A stretch of DNA of 64,000 nucleotides from JAZKFT01 sp040386335 (GCA_040386335.1 JAZKFT010000009.1:62001-126000); one strand, 5' to 3'. Counted from the stretch's first letter, positions 17,179-27,346 are shown. Numbers and translations are program-made. Notes: generated from the sequence alone by a model not told the origin.

Positions 17179-17324
17179 AAAAAACATGTAATGATTTTCT
17201 GTCGGTTGTTGACTGCTGGAAAGTATCCCCGGAATTAATAAAAGAAGCAATGACCGACCTTCAAACATGAGATCGGGTAGTCTTTGTTCAGAAAATATAA
17301 ACGCTCATTTTCCGTTTTAAATAT

Positions 17325-18515
17325 ATGCCTGCTGCAAAAACCTTGCTTTTAAGCTGCCTGTTATTTGTTTCCATCAAGACTTTCTCCCAACGCAACCTCC
17401 TCCTCAACGGCGATTTCGAAGACATTAACAAATGTTCGGAATACAACAGCGAATGTGGCGTGGAGGCCTGGTTTTATATGAATGCCAGCAGAGTTCAGTT
17501 GAGCCATGCCGATAATAACGATTCGCTATTAGGCAATAACAGCCTTACTGTATTTTACTATTGGAGTGGTACAAATGCTTTTTTCCCGGTGATAGGAACC
17601 CTGCTCCCCTGCCGCCTGCAGAAAGATCATCACTATACCTTTTCCGGCCTGTTTACTGCAAAGTTCAACAACCGCCTCAAACTAAGACCCGGCCTGGCTC
17701 TGGGAAGCCATTTCTATATACCACGCCGGCCTTTCAGCCAAAATATCGTTCCTGACAGTATTATGGAAATAGAACAGGTTGGCACTGCTGACCTCTATTC
17801 TTTTCAATATCGTTTTATCGCCACTGGAAATGAAAAATACTTAACGTTCGGGAGCTTTATAGACGAAGACCTGTTGAATGGGAAACGCTTTGACCGCGGC
17901 CAGCGGGAATGGATTTCACTAACCGTAGACCATTTTCAGCTGCTAGCGGATGAGCCAACCGAATTGGCTTGCAGTGATTATGAAATGAACAAGCAACATA
18001 CTTACAACTATAATTTTCGCCATAAGGATATGGACTACACGCTCTACGACAAAGGCGAATTACCCATCAAAAAAGAAAATACGGATACGGGTTCGGTAAC
18101 AAGAATTGAAATACCGGCAGTTCCACCACCTGCAATCGAAATCACCACCAGTGATACGGTATTGCTCGGCGATGTACTTTTCGATTTTAATGAAGCAAAA
18201 CTGAAACCCGGCGCTATTGAAATATTGCAAAAAATATTTACTCAAAAAACACCCGGCAAAACCAACCCTGCTATCGACAGTATTTATGTAGAAGGTCACA
18301 CTGATGCCATTGGAAACGAAACCCAGAACCTGCTACTCAGCCGCCGCCGTAGTCAGGCTGTAAAAGACTGGTTGCTAAAAGCATTTATTCTGCCGCCTGA
18401 TAAAATAACGATTCATCCATTTGGAAAAAGCCGGCCAGTTAGCACCAATAGCACGGCACAAGGCAGGGCACAAAACAGGAGGGTGGAGCTCATTATTTTT
18501 CATTCGAAGCAGTAA
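17325..18515 (+). CDS. OmpA-family outer-membrane/peptidoglycan-binding protein
   Basis: 396 residues with signal peptide MPAAKTLLLSCLLFVSIKTFSQ. The first ~230 residues look like a secreted carbohydrate-binding or galactose-binding-like beta domain (NLLLNGDFEDINKC, VEAWFY). The C-terminal OmpA domain starts near residue 280 (VLFDFNEAKLKPGA), has the VEGHTDAIGNE motif and NxxLSxRR helix, and ends with AQNRRVELI. The OmpA fold binds meso-diaminopimelate of peptidoglycan from the periplasm. The N-terminal part probably faces the surface or binds a ligand. No linked partner gene is evident. Confidence 0.9.
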   Translation: MPAAKTLLLSCLLFVSIKTFSQRNLLLNGDFEDINKCSEYNSECGVEAWFYMNASRVQLSHADNNDSLLGNNSLTVFYYWSGTNAFFPVIGTLLPCRLQKDHHYTFSGLFTAKFNNRLKLRPGLALGSHFYIPRRPFSQNIVPDSIMEIEQVGTADLYSFQYRFIATGNEKYLTFGSFIDEDLLNGKRFDRGQREWISLTVDHFQLLADEPTELACSDYEMNKQHTYNYNFRHKDMDYTLYDKGELPIKKENTDTGSVTRIEIPAVPPPAIEITTSDTVLLGDVLFDFNEAKLKPGAIEILQKIFTQKTPGKTNPAIDSIYVEGHTDAIGNETQNLLLSRRRSQAVKDWLLKAFILPPDKITIHPFGKSRPVSTNSTAQGRAQNRRVELIIFHSKQ

Positions 18516-18559
18516 AATCCTTTTTCTGATTCCGGCTAATCATCAAAGGTTGGCCCCGC

Positions 18560-18985
18560 CTACTGTGGCGGACTCTTGAAAACCTGGCCTATGGTACCGA
18601 TGACCGTGGGAAAATGGTTGTCGGCGATGCCATCGAATTCTGGATCCCTTGCTACCTTATGAATTTCTTTCGAAGGATTTATTTCGGGAATGAAATTAAA
18701 AACCTTGTCCCCATCGGTTGCAACAAAGCCATTATCCGATGTGGTTAAAATATTGACCGTGTCGCCTGTTTTTTGAGATACCACCACAACGTGCAGGTAG
18801 TAGTTCCGGTCAGCTGCCATATCCGGAGCACGACTGGAGTATAGCAACTTGATTTCTTCCAGGGGAGCCAGGGCCCCGGCATCGATTTTAAATTTATCAA
18901 TGTCCCACAATCTATATTTAGATCCACAAGCTACTACTGCCAATAATGCCAGCATGAGCGCTGGTTTTGTCATTTGATTTTGCAT
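18560..18985 (-). CDS. small lipoprotein, unknown function
   Basis: 141 residues; MQNQMTKPALMLALLAVVACGS gives a lipobox ending VVAC with Cys at about position 20, followed by GS. The mature part is a small alpha/beta domain with LHVVVVSQKTGDTVN. A second start at 18973 (MTKPAL) would also give a good signal. The gene is convergent with the OmpA-family gene. A CCGCC/GGCGG hairpin (18556-18571) overlaps its stop codon and may terminate both. No family recognised. Confidence 0.75.
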   Translation of the reverse strand: MQNQMTKPALMLALLAVVACGSKYRLWDIDKFKIDAGALAPLEEIKLLYSSRAPDMAADRNYYLHVVVVSQKTGDTVNILTTSDNGFVATDGDKVFNFIPEINPSKEIHKVARDPEFDGIADNHFPTVIGTIGQVFKSPPQ

Positions 18986-19070
18986 TTAAGTATTTGAGCA
19001 ACAACTTTTTGAAATGTTATTGATGGGCTGAAGATAGGAATAGACAAAACGATGCCCGTGCTCTTTTTAA

Positions 19071-19706
19071 ATGATTGCAAACCCCAAAAAAAATATCTTC
19101 CTTTCTTTTCCAACCATTTACACCTTTGTTACTCTTATAACCGTACCCAGCTATTTGCAACAGGAACCCAACATACAAACATCTATTGTGAGAAGGGCTG
19201 GTCAGGGCGATGGAGATGCACAGGCTTTACTATACCAGCAATACAGTAAGGCGATGTACAATATCTGCATACGAATGACCGGCACACGCAACGATGCCGA
19301 AGACCTGCTGCACGATGCATTTTTAAAGGCCTTTAAAAAACTGGATCAGCTAAAACAACCGGAAGCATTTGGCGGTTGGTTGCGGCAAATAGTGGTGAAT
19401 GAATGCATCCGGCACAGCCGCTTTCATGTAAACTGGAACAATTGGGAGGATCACCACGAAGAAACCCTGGCAGATGAAGCGACAGAATGGTGGACCACCG
19501 TAAGCCTTGATCTGGTGCACCGGGAAATAAAAGAATTACCAGAAGGCTGTCGCCAGGTGTTTGTACTCTTTGTGCTGGAAGATTACAGCCACCGGCAAAT
19601 AGCAGAGAACCTCGGGATCAGCGAAGGCACCAGCAAAAGCCAATACCACCGGGCCCGCACTATGTTAAAGGATCGCATCAACAAAAAAATGGCAGTAAAT
19701 GGATGA
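19071..19706 (+). CDS. ECF-type RNA polymerase sigma factor
   Basis: Region 2 (DAEDLLHDAFLKAFKKLDQL, then FGGWLRQIVVNECI) and region 4 with its helix-turn-helix (YSHRQIAENLGISEGTSKSQ) are clear. The frame gives 211 residues from ATG 19071, but the first ~38 residues look non-native (hydrophobic, unlike any sigma N-terminus). An in-frame GTG at 19188 (VRRAGQGDGDAQ) starts exactly where ECF region 2 usually begins, so the true protein is probably ~172 residues. It overlaps the anti-sigma gene by 8 bp and heads a four-gene set ending with an outer-membrane barrel. Cognate regulation by the downstream membrane protein is expected. Confidence 0.92.
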   Translation: MIANPKKNIFLSFPTIYTFVTLITVPSYLQQEPNIQTSIVRRAGQGDGDAQALLYQQYSKAMYNICIRMTGTRNDAEDLLHDAFLKAFKKLDQLKQPEAFGGWLRQIVVNECIRHSRFHVNWNNWEDHHEETLADEATEWWTTVSLDLVHREIKELPEGCRQVFVLFVLEDYSHRQIAENLGISEGTSKSQYHRARTMLKDRINKKMAVNG

Positions 19707-20505
19707 CTTCAAAAAATACCTGAACGAAAACCGGGATTCGCTGGATGCCGACACCCCACGGGACGCCGTGTGGCAACGCATACAGCAAACCACCCGGCCG
19801 GTAGTAAAGCAATTGCCAACCAATAACTGGCTATACACGGCTATGAAATTTGTTGCTGCCGCCAGTGTGGTGATAGCGATTGTGGCGGGGATAAAATACT
19901 TGTCAAATACTGATAGTTTAATTGGGCAGCAGGGTGAAGTCGTAAGCATCAAAGATCATGTAGCAAAAACCGATGACACCGTTTTATTGACGAGGGAAAA
20001 GGTAAACAACCTGCCACAGAAAATGGTTCCGCAGCAAAAGCAGCCTGTTAAGAAGATCGTAGATGTTAAACAGTCAGACTATGCTTCAAAAAGAAAAACA
20101 GCGCCTGTAATGCCACAAGTACCGGTACGAATCCGTAAAAAGGGACCTGCTGCAACTTCGCCGGATGATATGGCCATCATCACACCACTTCAGCAAAGCT
20201 ATGCCCAACTGATAAGCCTGCAGCTCAACCGGCTCCGCACCACACCCGTATTCGCCGAAAGTCCCAAATACTTTGATGATTTTAAAGTGCAGTTGAAACA
20301 AATGGACGCGGATGAAGCCGCCATAAAGAAAGAAATTAAAACAAACGGGTTGAACGATGCCCTGCTGGACCAACTCATCAACGTGAGCCAGCAAAGGCTC
20401 AACCTGCTTAAAAATTTACAAACAGAAATCAATAAAATGAACAACCGGGTGCGGCAAAATCAATTGCCCCAGGATAGCACCCATTCTTATTTCCTGAATA
20501 TTTAA
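19699..20505 (+). CDS. putative anti-sigma factor, single membrane span
   Basis: 268 residues. The cytoplasmic N-terminus (MDDFKKYLNENRDSLDADTP, then VWQRIQQ) matches the short helical opening of Bacteroidota anti-sigma proteins. One membrane span lies near residues 48-65 (MKFVAAASVVIAIVAGI). The periplasmic tail is Lys-, Gln- and Val-rich, ending in a coiled-coil-like segment (LINVSQQRLNLLKNLQ). The 8-bp overlap with the sigma gene implies translational coupling. The classical zinc anti-sigma HxxxCxxC motif is absent. Confidence 0.8.
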   Translation: MDDFKKYLNENRDSLDADTPRDAVWQRIQQTTRPVVKQLPTNNWLYTAMKFVAAASVVIAIVAGIKYLSNTDSLIGQQGEVVSIKDHVAKTDDTVLLTREKVNNLPQKMVPQQKQPVKKIVDVKQSDYASKRKTAPVMPQVPVRIRKKGPAATSPDDMAIITPLQQSYAQLISLQLNRLRTTPVFAESPKYFDDFKVQLKQMDADEAAIKKEIKTNGLNDALLDQLINVSQQRLNLLKNLQTEINKMNNRVRQNQLPQDSTHSYFLNI

Positions 20506-20518
20506 AAAACATTACACC

Positions 20519-21904
20519 ATGAAACATATCATTTATAAAATCACTGCCTGCCTTATTTTTTTAACCGGCAGCCAGTTGCTGAAAGCGCAAAAGGATAAAA
20601 ACGCCCCTATCACGGTAGAAGGCAAAAAAATAGAGGAAGACGAAAAGGTCACTTCAAAAGAAGTGTCGATGGAAACACCCTGCGCAGCAAATGCTACGGT
20701 TTTTGTAGAAAATATTTATCGTAAGATCATCATCAAAGCTTCCAATGATAACAAGGTAAAAATTGTAACCAACGTGTCTTACAGGGGCGACGATCCCAAA
20801 TTCAGCGATGGCGAATGGTTTTCTAAATTGAATGTGGAATTAAAAGGCAATGCCAATAACGTGGTGATCACAAGTGGCACCCTGGTGAACGGCGTCAGTA
20901 CAATTCGTACCACCAAAGGAACAGGTCTTACTACAACAAGTTCAGGACAGTCTTACACTACGGTTTCCGGTTATACCCCTTACGATTTTGACTACGCAGC
21001 ATCGAATAAGCTAGGTTCAAAAGCTACTGGTATAGCGGTGTTTGACGGGGATGGCAACTGGGTAAACAAAAAATCGAATATCAAAAGAGACGCTGTTATT
21101 TATATGCCAGCTGGTGCCAGCCTGGATGTGGAAAGTAAGTATGCCGATGTGGAAATTACTACCAACATTAAAGATCTGAAAATCAAAATCAACAATGCAA
21201 ACCTGGTGATGAACGACGCTGAAAAAGCAATTCTGATCACATCCTACTGTAATATCAACGCCGGGAGCATTCGCGATGCGGAAATAGAATTAACCAACGG
21301 CCGGCTTGCTGCTAAAGATTTTGTCAAGCTGAACATTGATTCAAAAAACTCCAGCATAGACATCAATACGGTTACCGATTTGAGTATACGCAGCTTGAAC
21401 GACCAATTTGAAATTGATGAGGTAACAGACCTGCATGGACGTAAAGACTACGGCAACCTGCGTATCACCAGTGTTAAAAAATCTTTCGATCTGACAGGCA
21501 GTAACGCAGATATCAAGATCCGCGATATAGACGCCTCCGTAGAGCTGATAAAAATTGATGATAAATATGCAGATATAAGGCTCCCGGTCCGGGGCTTAAA
21601 GAATTATTCTGTTGATTTTGATGGCGAGTTTAGCAGCGTTTATGCGCCTTTCGAAAAGCAGGTGATTGAAAAGCCAGCGAAGGATGTAGCAAAAGAAACC
21701 GAAAAACCCGATCCTCCTAGAAAAGCAAATCTATTTCTTTCGAATAAAAAACCGCAACCAACTGCCACGACCATCTACTACGGCAGTGGCGGCAACTGGG
21801 GCGAGGGCCAGGATGCCCGGTTTACTGCCTCAGTAGGCGATATCAAAGGAAAACATACCCAAATTCAGCTTAAGTGCATCAACTGCACGGTTGATTTTAA
21901 ATAA
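20519..21904 (+). CDS. exported DUF4097-like beta-helix protein
   Basis: 461 residues with signal peptide (MKHIIYKITACLIFLTGSQLLKAQ). The body is a repeating beta pattern typical of the DUF4097/auto-transporter-adhesin-like right-handed helix, with rungs such as LDVESKYADVEITTNI, LKIKINNANLVM and INAGSIRDAEIELTNG. It ends with a Cys pair (KCINCTVDFK). It starts 13 bp after the anti-sigma gene and is likely in the same operon. It may be a surface protein under the ECF sigma, possibly acting with the barrel downstream. No catalytic motif seen. Confidence 0.8.
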   Translation: MKHIIYKITACLIFLTGSQLLKAQKDKNAPITVEGKKIEEDEKVTSKEVSMETPCAANATVFVENIYRKIIIKASNDNKVKIVTNVSYRGDDPKFSDGEWFSKLNVELKGNANNVVITSGTLVNGVSTIRTTKGTGLTTTSSGQSYTTVSGYTPYDFDYAASNKLGSKATGIAVFDGDGNWVNKKSNIKRDAVIYMPAGASLDVESKYADVEITTNIKDLKIKINNANLVMNDAEKAILITSYCNINAGSIRDAEIELTNGRLAAKDFVKLNIDSKNSSIDINTVTDLSIRSLNDQFEIDEVTDLHGRKDYGNLRITSVKKSFDLTGSNADIKIRDIDASVELIKIDDKYADIRLPVRGLKNYSVDFDGEFSSVYAPFEKQVIEKPAKDVAKETEKPDPPRKANLFLSNKKPQPTATTIYYGSGGNWGEGQDARFTASVGDIKGKHTQIQLKCINCTVDFK

Positions 21905-22055
21905 CTGCTCCCGGAGGAATGTTATTACTGGCATTCCTCCAATCATTTCCCTCCAAATTCTATCATGCAATTTTATGAACGGTAAGCCGTTTGCTCAAAC
22001 AGTACGAATAATTTCGTAGAATTGCAATATCCTAACCTTCATCCACAAAACTATT

Positions 22056-24869
22056 ATGTTCATGAAGCAGCTGATCAAAACTTTACTCCTCCTGTTTTTT
22101 ACGATACAAGCTTTCTCACAAAGCGGCAGCATTAGCGGAAAAATCACCGATACCAGTTATAAAAAGCCACAGGGTTATGCTACCATAACGGTATTTAAAG
22201 CACTCGACACCTCCATTGTTACCTACCGGCTAAGCACCCCGGAAGGCGAATTTAAAATACCTGGTCTGCCGCTGAATATACCGCTGCGGTTCCTGGTATC
22301 TTACTCGGGTTTCAATACCTATCGCAAGGATTTTATGCTTACCCCCGAAACAAGCCAGCTACGTTTTGATAGTGTTGCCTTGGTGGGTGCCAACAGTGAC
22401 TTAATGGAAGTAGTAGTAACTGCAGAAAGGCCCCCGGTGATGATCAAAAAAGACACGATTGAATTTAACGCCACTGCCTTTAAAACCCTACCCAATGCGC
22501 TGGTGGAAGACCTGCTGAAGAAACTGCCGGGTGTACAAGTAGACCGGGATGGCAATATTATGGTCAATGGAAAACCGGTAAACCGTATACTGGTGGATGG
22601 TAAATCATTTTTTGGCGATGACCCTAAAATGGCTACCCGCAATTTACCAGCCAACGTTATCGAAAAAGTTCAGGTGATGGACGATAAAGAAGAGCTGTTG
22701 CGCAATGGCGACGACAACCTGAACAATGTGGGCAAAGTGGTAAACATTACCTTAAAAAAAGGTGTAAAAAAAGGCTGGTTTGGAAAAATGTATGCTGGTG
22801 CCGGAACTACAGGGCGCTATGAAGCAGGCGGCATCGCCAATATTTACCGGGATACATTCCAGGTAAGCGTTTTGGGTTATATGAATAATCTCAACAAGCC
22901 AGGCTTTGGTTATACCGAAATGATGCAGGCAGGAGGTTTTGACCGTACCCGAGGCAGCAGCAATAGTAACAGTACCAGCGTTTGGGTAAACGGCAACGGA
23001 AGCGGCTTGTCAATTAACGGAATTAATTTTGGGGGTTCCCAAAGCTATGGTGGCATCAGCACCAGTAAGGGCGCCGGCTTTAACCTCAATCACTCTCCCA
23101 ATGCGAAGCGATCCTTTTACGGACAGTATTTTTACGGCACCGTTAATATTGATCGTATTTCAGAGTCGGACGTGAAACAGTTTTATGGAGATACAGTAAT
23201 CAATAACAGTACGCTGCTCAACGGGGGTATTGTAAATCATGGTCATAATTTTGGAGTTGGTGCCAAGTTTAAGCCCGATTCGCTGACCAATATTTTCATA
23301 AATGCCAGTTATACGCTTGGCCTGGGTAACGAAGACCGGTTTAGCAATGTGAGCAGTCTCAACAATAAACTTGGGCAGTTAAGTGTCGGTAATATTATAC
23401 AAAACAACCAGTCAACATTGGGTATTTACCGCCAGGGGTTTAGTCTTTCCCATATGTCCGGCACCAAAAAGGGGCGCCGCTATTCTATATCGCATAACCT
23501 GGACCATAACAACCGCACAACGGATTTCATTACCGAATCAGTTACCAATGTTATGTACCCGGCCGCCGGTAATAAAACCATCAGCCAGCTCCGGAAAGAT
23601 CATATACCACGGACCGATGCCAGCCTGGGTTTTAATTATACAGAGCCCATTTCAAAAAAGCTGAACCTGCGTGTGAATAGCCGCTATGAATATGGCAGGA
23701 ATAAAAGCGATATCACCACGTTCAACAAAAACAGTTTTGAAGAATATACCATCCTTAACAGTGCCCTGAGCAGTCAACTCAACCGTATTTCAAACCGTAT
23801 TAATTCAAGCGCCGGCCTGGAGTTTAAATGGAAGGACTTCGCTGTAACGCCCGGTATAAGAGCCCTCTGGCAAAACAATAATACCTCAGCATTGTTTTTG
23901 AAGGAACCACTGAAGCAGGACCTGTTTAACCTGTTACCCGCACTGAATATAGTGTACAAAAAGCTTAATGTTAATTACGACAGGGGCATTGTATTACCCG
24001 GGTACAATTACCTCATCGCAGTAACCGACAATACGAATCCCTACTTTATTACGAAAGGAAATCCCGATCTGCTGCCTTCAACCCGGGATAACATTTCGGT
24101 GAACTGGTACTTTAACGACACCAAGAAAAGTATGAATTTCGGTCTGAACGGTGCTGTAACCTTTTCAAAAAATGATGTTATCCAAAGTATCATTCTCGAC
24201 AATAATGGGGTGCAAACTACCACCCCGGTGAATGCAGATGGCAGCACCAACTTCTGGCTCAACTACAACCTCAACAGGCAATATAAAAACAACCAGAAAT
24301 TCATCTTTTCCTGGAACACTGGTGCCTATTACCAGTTGAACCGCAGCCCATTACTTTTTAATGCAGAAAGCAGCTGGCAAAACACCTGGAATCTGCAGCA
24401 ATGGAACGGTGTCCGACTCAACTGGGACGATAAGTTCGAATGGAATATGGATTATTCTATCGGTTTTAATTTTACCCGGTACTCCAGCGCCCGTTTTAAA
24501 AACCTGGACGTGACAACACACGATTTTTCCAACGAATTTGTGCTCCGCTATCCAAAGCACGTGATCTGGGAAACCAAAATCAACTACTCCTATAATGGCA
24601 ATATCGGCGGAGGCTTACCCAAAGACCAGTTACGTTGGAATGCCGGCATCAACTTTACCATGCTTAAGGACGAAGTGGGTGTATTGAGCCTGAGTGTATT
24701 CGACATTCTCAAACGTAACAGGAATATCAGTGCAAATGTTAACCGCAACATGATCACCACCACGAAAGGAAATGTACTGGCGCAGTATTTTATGGCCACC
24801 TTTACTTACAACATTCGGGCTGCGGGCATGAAGAAAAAAGTAGGTGGCAGCAGGTTGCTGATGTTTTAA
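22056..24869 (+). CDS. TonB-receptor-like outer-membrane beta-barrel (OMP_b-brl_3)
   Basis: 937 residues; ATG 22056 or 22062 (MKQLIKTLLLLFFTIQAFSQ, signal peptide). Residues ~25-110 are a carboxypeptidase-regulatory-like domain (GSISGKITDTSYKKPQGYAT). A plug-like domain follows (LPNALVEDLLKKLPGVQVDRDGN, VNRILVDGKSFFGDDP). The rest is a large barrel of alternating strands ending ...GGSRLLMF, with a terminal aromatic as in Omp proteins. No TonB box is obvious. Such proteins import or bind substrates or assemble at the outer membrane. It sits 151 bp after the DUF4097-like gene, downstream of sigma/anti-sigma. Confidence 0.88.
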   Translation: MFMKQLIKTLLLLFFTIQAFSQSGSISGKITDTSYKKPQGYATITVFKALDTSIVTYRLSTPEGEFKIPGLPLNIPLRFLVSYSGFNTYRKDFMLTPETSQLRFDSVALVGANSDLMEVVVTAERPPVMIKKDTIEFNATAFKTLPNALVEDLLKKLPGVQVDRDGNIMVNGKPVNRILVDGKSFFGDDPKMATRNLPANVIEKVQVMDDKEELLRNGDDNLNNVGKVVNITLKKGVKKGWFGKMYAGAGTTGRYEAGGIANIYRDTFQVSVLGYMNNLNKPGFGYTEMMQAGGFDRTRGSSNSNSTSVWVNGNGSGLSINGINFGGSQSYGGISTSKGAGFNLNHSPNAKRSFYGQYFYGTVNIDRISESDVKQFYGDTVINNSTLLNGGIVNHGHNFGVGAKFKPDSLTNIFINASYTLGLGNEDRFSNVSSLNNKLGQLSVGNIIQNNQSTLGIYRQGFSLSHMSGTKKGRRYSISHNLDHNNRTTDFITESVTNVMYPAAGNKTISQLRKDHIPRTDASLGFNYTEPISKKLNLRVNSRYEYGRNKSDITTFNKNSFEEYTILNSALSSQLNRISNRINSSAGLEFKWKDFAVTPGIRALWQNNNTSALFLKEPLKQDLFNLLPALNIVYKKLNVNYDRGIVLPGYNYLIAVTDNTNPYFITKGNPDLLPSTRDNISVNWYFNDTKKSMNFGLNGAVTFSKNDVIQSIILDNNGVQTTTPVNADGSTNFWLNYNLNRQYKNNQKFIFSWNTGAYYQLNRSPLLFNAESSWQNTWNLQQWNGVRLNWDDKFEWNMDYSIGFNFTRYSSARFKNLDVTTHDFSNEFVLRYPKHVIWETKINYSYNGNIGGGLPKDQLRWNAGINFTMLKDEVGVLSLSVFDILKRNRNISANVNRNMITTTKGNVLAQYFMATFTYNIRAAGMKKKVGGSRLLMF

Positions 24870-24872
24870 ACC

Positions 24873-24952
24873 AAGCGTCAAGGATCAAGATTCAAGAAAA
24901 TACAACCACATGAACCTTGATTCTTGTTCCTTGGGCATTGATCCTTGATCCT
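24873..24952. repeat. heptad-repeat hairpin
   Basis: Left arm 24873-24900: AAGCGTC, AAGGATC, AAGATTC, AAGAAAA. Right arm 24911-24952: TGAACCT, TGATTCT, TGTTCCT, TGGGCAT, TGATCCT, TGATCCT. The arms are imperfect reverse complements with a ~10-nt loop, directly after the barrel gene's stop codon. Confidence 0.75.
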
Positions 24953-25139
24953 TTGAAATAAAAACCGGCTGCCTTGGTTAGGGACAGCCGGAGGTTTAGG
25001 GAAGCCACAACGGGAAAGAATAGGTTCTAATAAATCAGGGTCTCGTTGTTCACGTTTAATACCGTGAATATTTATAAAAGTTGTTTCGTTTTTATTCAAA
25101 TGATCTTGAAGAATCTTTCTTCCTTAATCCACCAGGCTT

Positions 25140-25274
25140 TTATAGCGTTTGTATCCGCCACTTATAATAAAGCCACACCCCCCAGGCAAGTAATCCGAAA
25201 ATGAGTATAAGTGCCAATACCTGTAACAGCCATTTGCGTTTTCCTGGATCTCCGGGCAAGGATAACATTGCCAT
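25140..25274 (-). CDS. small single-pass membrane protein (44 aa)
   Basis: Start ATG at 25274 (a second ATG lies two codons in), stop TAA at 25140. The peptide begins MAMLSLPGDPGKRKW, then has one strongly hydrophobic helix (LLQVLALILIFGLLAWGVWLYY) and a basic end KWRIQTL. The positive-inside rule puts the N-terminus in the cytoplasm. It is short, but the composition is convincing for a membrane microprotein and it fills an otherwise empty spacer. Function unknown. Confidence 0.5.
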   Translation of the reverse strand: MAMLSLPGDPGKRKWLLQVLALILIFGLLAWGVWLYYKWRIQTL

Positions 25275-25455
25275 GGGAATAATGTTTATACAAAATTACC
25301 TACAGCAGTGACCTGTTTCCAAATTTCAGGCATAGACAAATAAGAAAATGGCGTAGACATCTGGGTATTGCATGCAAAAACGTAGACAATTACAGGAATC
25401 GTAGACAAAAAAGCCGCGGTTACAGGCTGCTATCATTCATTCCAGTTCGGTGGCA

Positions 25456-27192
25456 TCAATCCTCTCCTCCCTCACCCGGTTCCGGCTTGCCGGGCAGTTC
25501 CGGATATTTTTTGCGGAGCCGGTACTTCGCAGTGCGTAAAGAAGCTAACGAAATACCCAGCATAGCAGCCATGTCTTTGCTATTGATCTCCAGTTTTTGG
25601 AGCACCAGCAGCCGGATCTCCGACTGGCTAAGACCCGGGTAAGTGCCAGGCAGGTTTTCTATAAAGCCGGGATGGGCTTTGTCGAAAAGAGCTTTGAAAT
25701 TATCCCAATCTGCAGCAGTAAGCAGTGAACTGTTCAGCAGTGTGTCGAGCCCCTTATTCTCGTCCGGGGCAGTCTTGGCTATTTCCTGCACCTGGCTCCG
25801 GATTTCTTCGATCACCCTGTTTTTCTCCTGCAACTGGGCCACAAATTGTTCCAGTTGCTGGTTAGCCCCGGCCAATAAGGCTTCGGCCTGCAACTGTTTC
25901 TGAATACGCTCCAGTTTTTCCTTTTGAGCACGCATCCAAAAGGCATACAAGAGTGCGCCGAATAAAACAATGAGCGCTCCGAGGATGAGGTTGCGGGTGT
26001 AAAGCGCATTTGCACTGGCAGCCTCTTTAAGCCGTAGCTGGCCAAGGTGCTTTTCTTCATTTTCCCTAATCGTTGTAGCCATTAATACCTTGGTGTCAAA
26101 AAAAGTTTTCAGCGAATCGTTGAGCTGCAGCAACGAATCCTGGAATGCGATGGACAAAGCATACTGGCCGGTTTTCTTATACAGCAGTGCCAGGTCCTCA
26201 TAATAGGTAGGGTGATAGCTACTTTGATAATAAGAGCCGGCTGCCAACGGTTTGGACTTTTCGATATAAAAGGCTGCTTTGTCCACGCTATCCAGATACA
26301 ACAGGCAATTGGCAATGTAGAGGCAGGTGGTGGCTGAGTTAGCGGGCACTTTGTGTTCGTTTAGTGATATGTCAGTGTAGAAGTATGGCAGCGCTTCGCG
26401 GTATTTTTTGTGGAGCCGCAGTATATTGCCGTAGTTACCTGAACCTATGCCGTAATAATCCGTGTCATTTGTCATCAACGCCTGCTTCATTACCTGCTGA
26501 AAAATAGCAGCTGCACTATCATAATTTCGCATTTTGAGAAAGTAGTACCCAATATTGTTGTAGTTGAATACGGCTTTGTAACCAGTGCTAACAAATTCAT
26601 TGGGGTGCTGGAGAGATATCCTGCTATATTTAATAGCCGAAGGATAATCTTCAAAATAGGAATACAGGTGGGCAATACTGGCCGTGATATTGCCGGCCAT
26701 TGGTACGTTGGCATACCCGATTTTTTCCATCTCGTCAGTTGCCAGGATAAAATAGTGAAACGCCTTATCAAAAACCTTAACGCCAAAAAAGCGTCTCCCC
26801 AGGCAATAGTGATAAATCGCGACAATTTCGGGGTAATGGCAACTTTCAAACCAGAATTTCTTTTGCAACAATGCCACCGGGGGCATTTTATGGGCTTCCC
26901 GGAAACCATCCAGGGCATCGGCGGAAAACAGGTCGGCAAACCATTCCAGTTTCTTGTCTCCTTTGTTGCCTGCAATGGTTTTAATGCTATCTGTTTTTGT
27001 TACAACAGCGTTGCTGTCTTTGCACCGGATTACCAAAAGATGCTGCATTCTGGCAATGCATTCGTTTTCAGGATAATCAAATAATTGTGGCACCTGGGCC
27101 TGGACGGCACCGGGAAAAAGCAAAAGCATGAAAAGTACTGCCCATGTTGCTTTAGCGGGAGCAATAAACACATTCTTTTGAGGAAACAACAT
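25456..27192 (-). CDS. TPR sensor with membrane span, coiled coil and LuxR-like HTH
   Basis: 578 residues from ATG 27192 (MLFPQKNVF), which gives the signal peptide ending PGAVQAQ. The longer frame to 27309 adds an unrelated N-terminus. Several tetratricopeptide-like helices fill the periplasmic half (YFLKMRNYDSAAAIFQQVM and similar). One membrane span follows near residues 395-415 (LILGALIVLFGALLYAFWM), then a coiled coil (LERIQKQLQAEALLAGANQQ). The C-terminal HTH is LSQSEIRLLVLQKLEINSKD with ISLASLRTAKYRLRKKY. This layout is common in Bacteroidota one-component regulators that sense outside and bind DNA inside. The target is not known; murA lies downstream on the same strand. Confidence 0.82.
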   Translation of the reverse strand: MLFPQKNVFIAPAKATWAVLFMLLLFPGAVQAQVPQLFDYPENECIARMQHLLVIRCKDSNAVVTKTDSIKTIAGNKGDKKLEWFADLFSADALDGFREAHKMPPVALLQKKFWFESCHYPEIVAIYHYCLGRRFFGVKVFDKAFHYFILATDEMEKIGYANVPMAGNITASIAHLYSYFEDYPSAIKYSRISLQHPNEFVSTGYKAVFNYNNIGYYFLKMRNYDSAAAIFQQVMKQALMTNDTDYYGIGSGNYGNILRLHKKYREALPYFYTDISLNEHKVPANSATTCLYIANCLLYLDSVDKAAFYIEKSKPLAAGSYYQSSYHPTYYEDLALLYKKTGQYALSIAFQDSLLQLNDSLKTFFDTKVLMATTIRENEEKHLGQLRLKEAASANALYTRNLILGALIVLFGALLYAFWMRAQKEKLERIQKQLQAEALLAGANQQLEQFVAQLQEKNRVIEEIRSQVQEIAKTAPDENKGLDTLLNSSLLTAADWDNFKALFDKAHPGFIENLPGTYPGLSQSEIRLLVLQKLEINSKDMAAMLGISLASLRTAKYRLRKKYPELPGKPEPGEGGED

Positions 27193-27346
27193 GATCTTAT
27201 GACAAATAGATTGACTGGCTAAAATAGCCATTCGCCGCCTATTTGAAACTTTATGAAAATTGATGCGGAAATTTAAGGCCATGCAATGCTGCCAGCGACA
27301 ACGACACAATGACCGGATGATCCAACAGGCAGCATGTATCCAGCCA

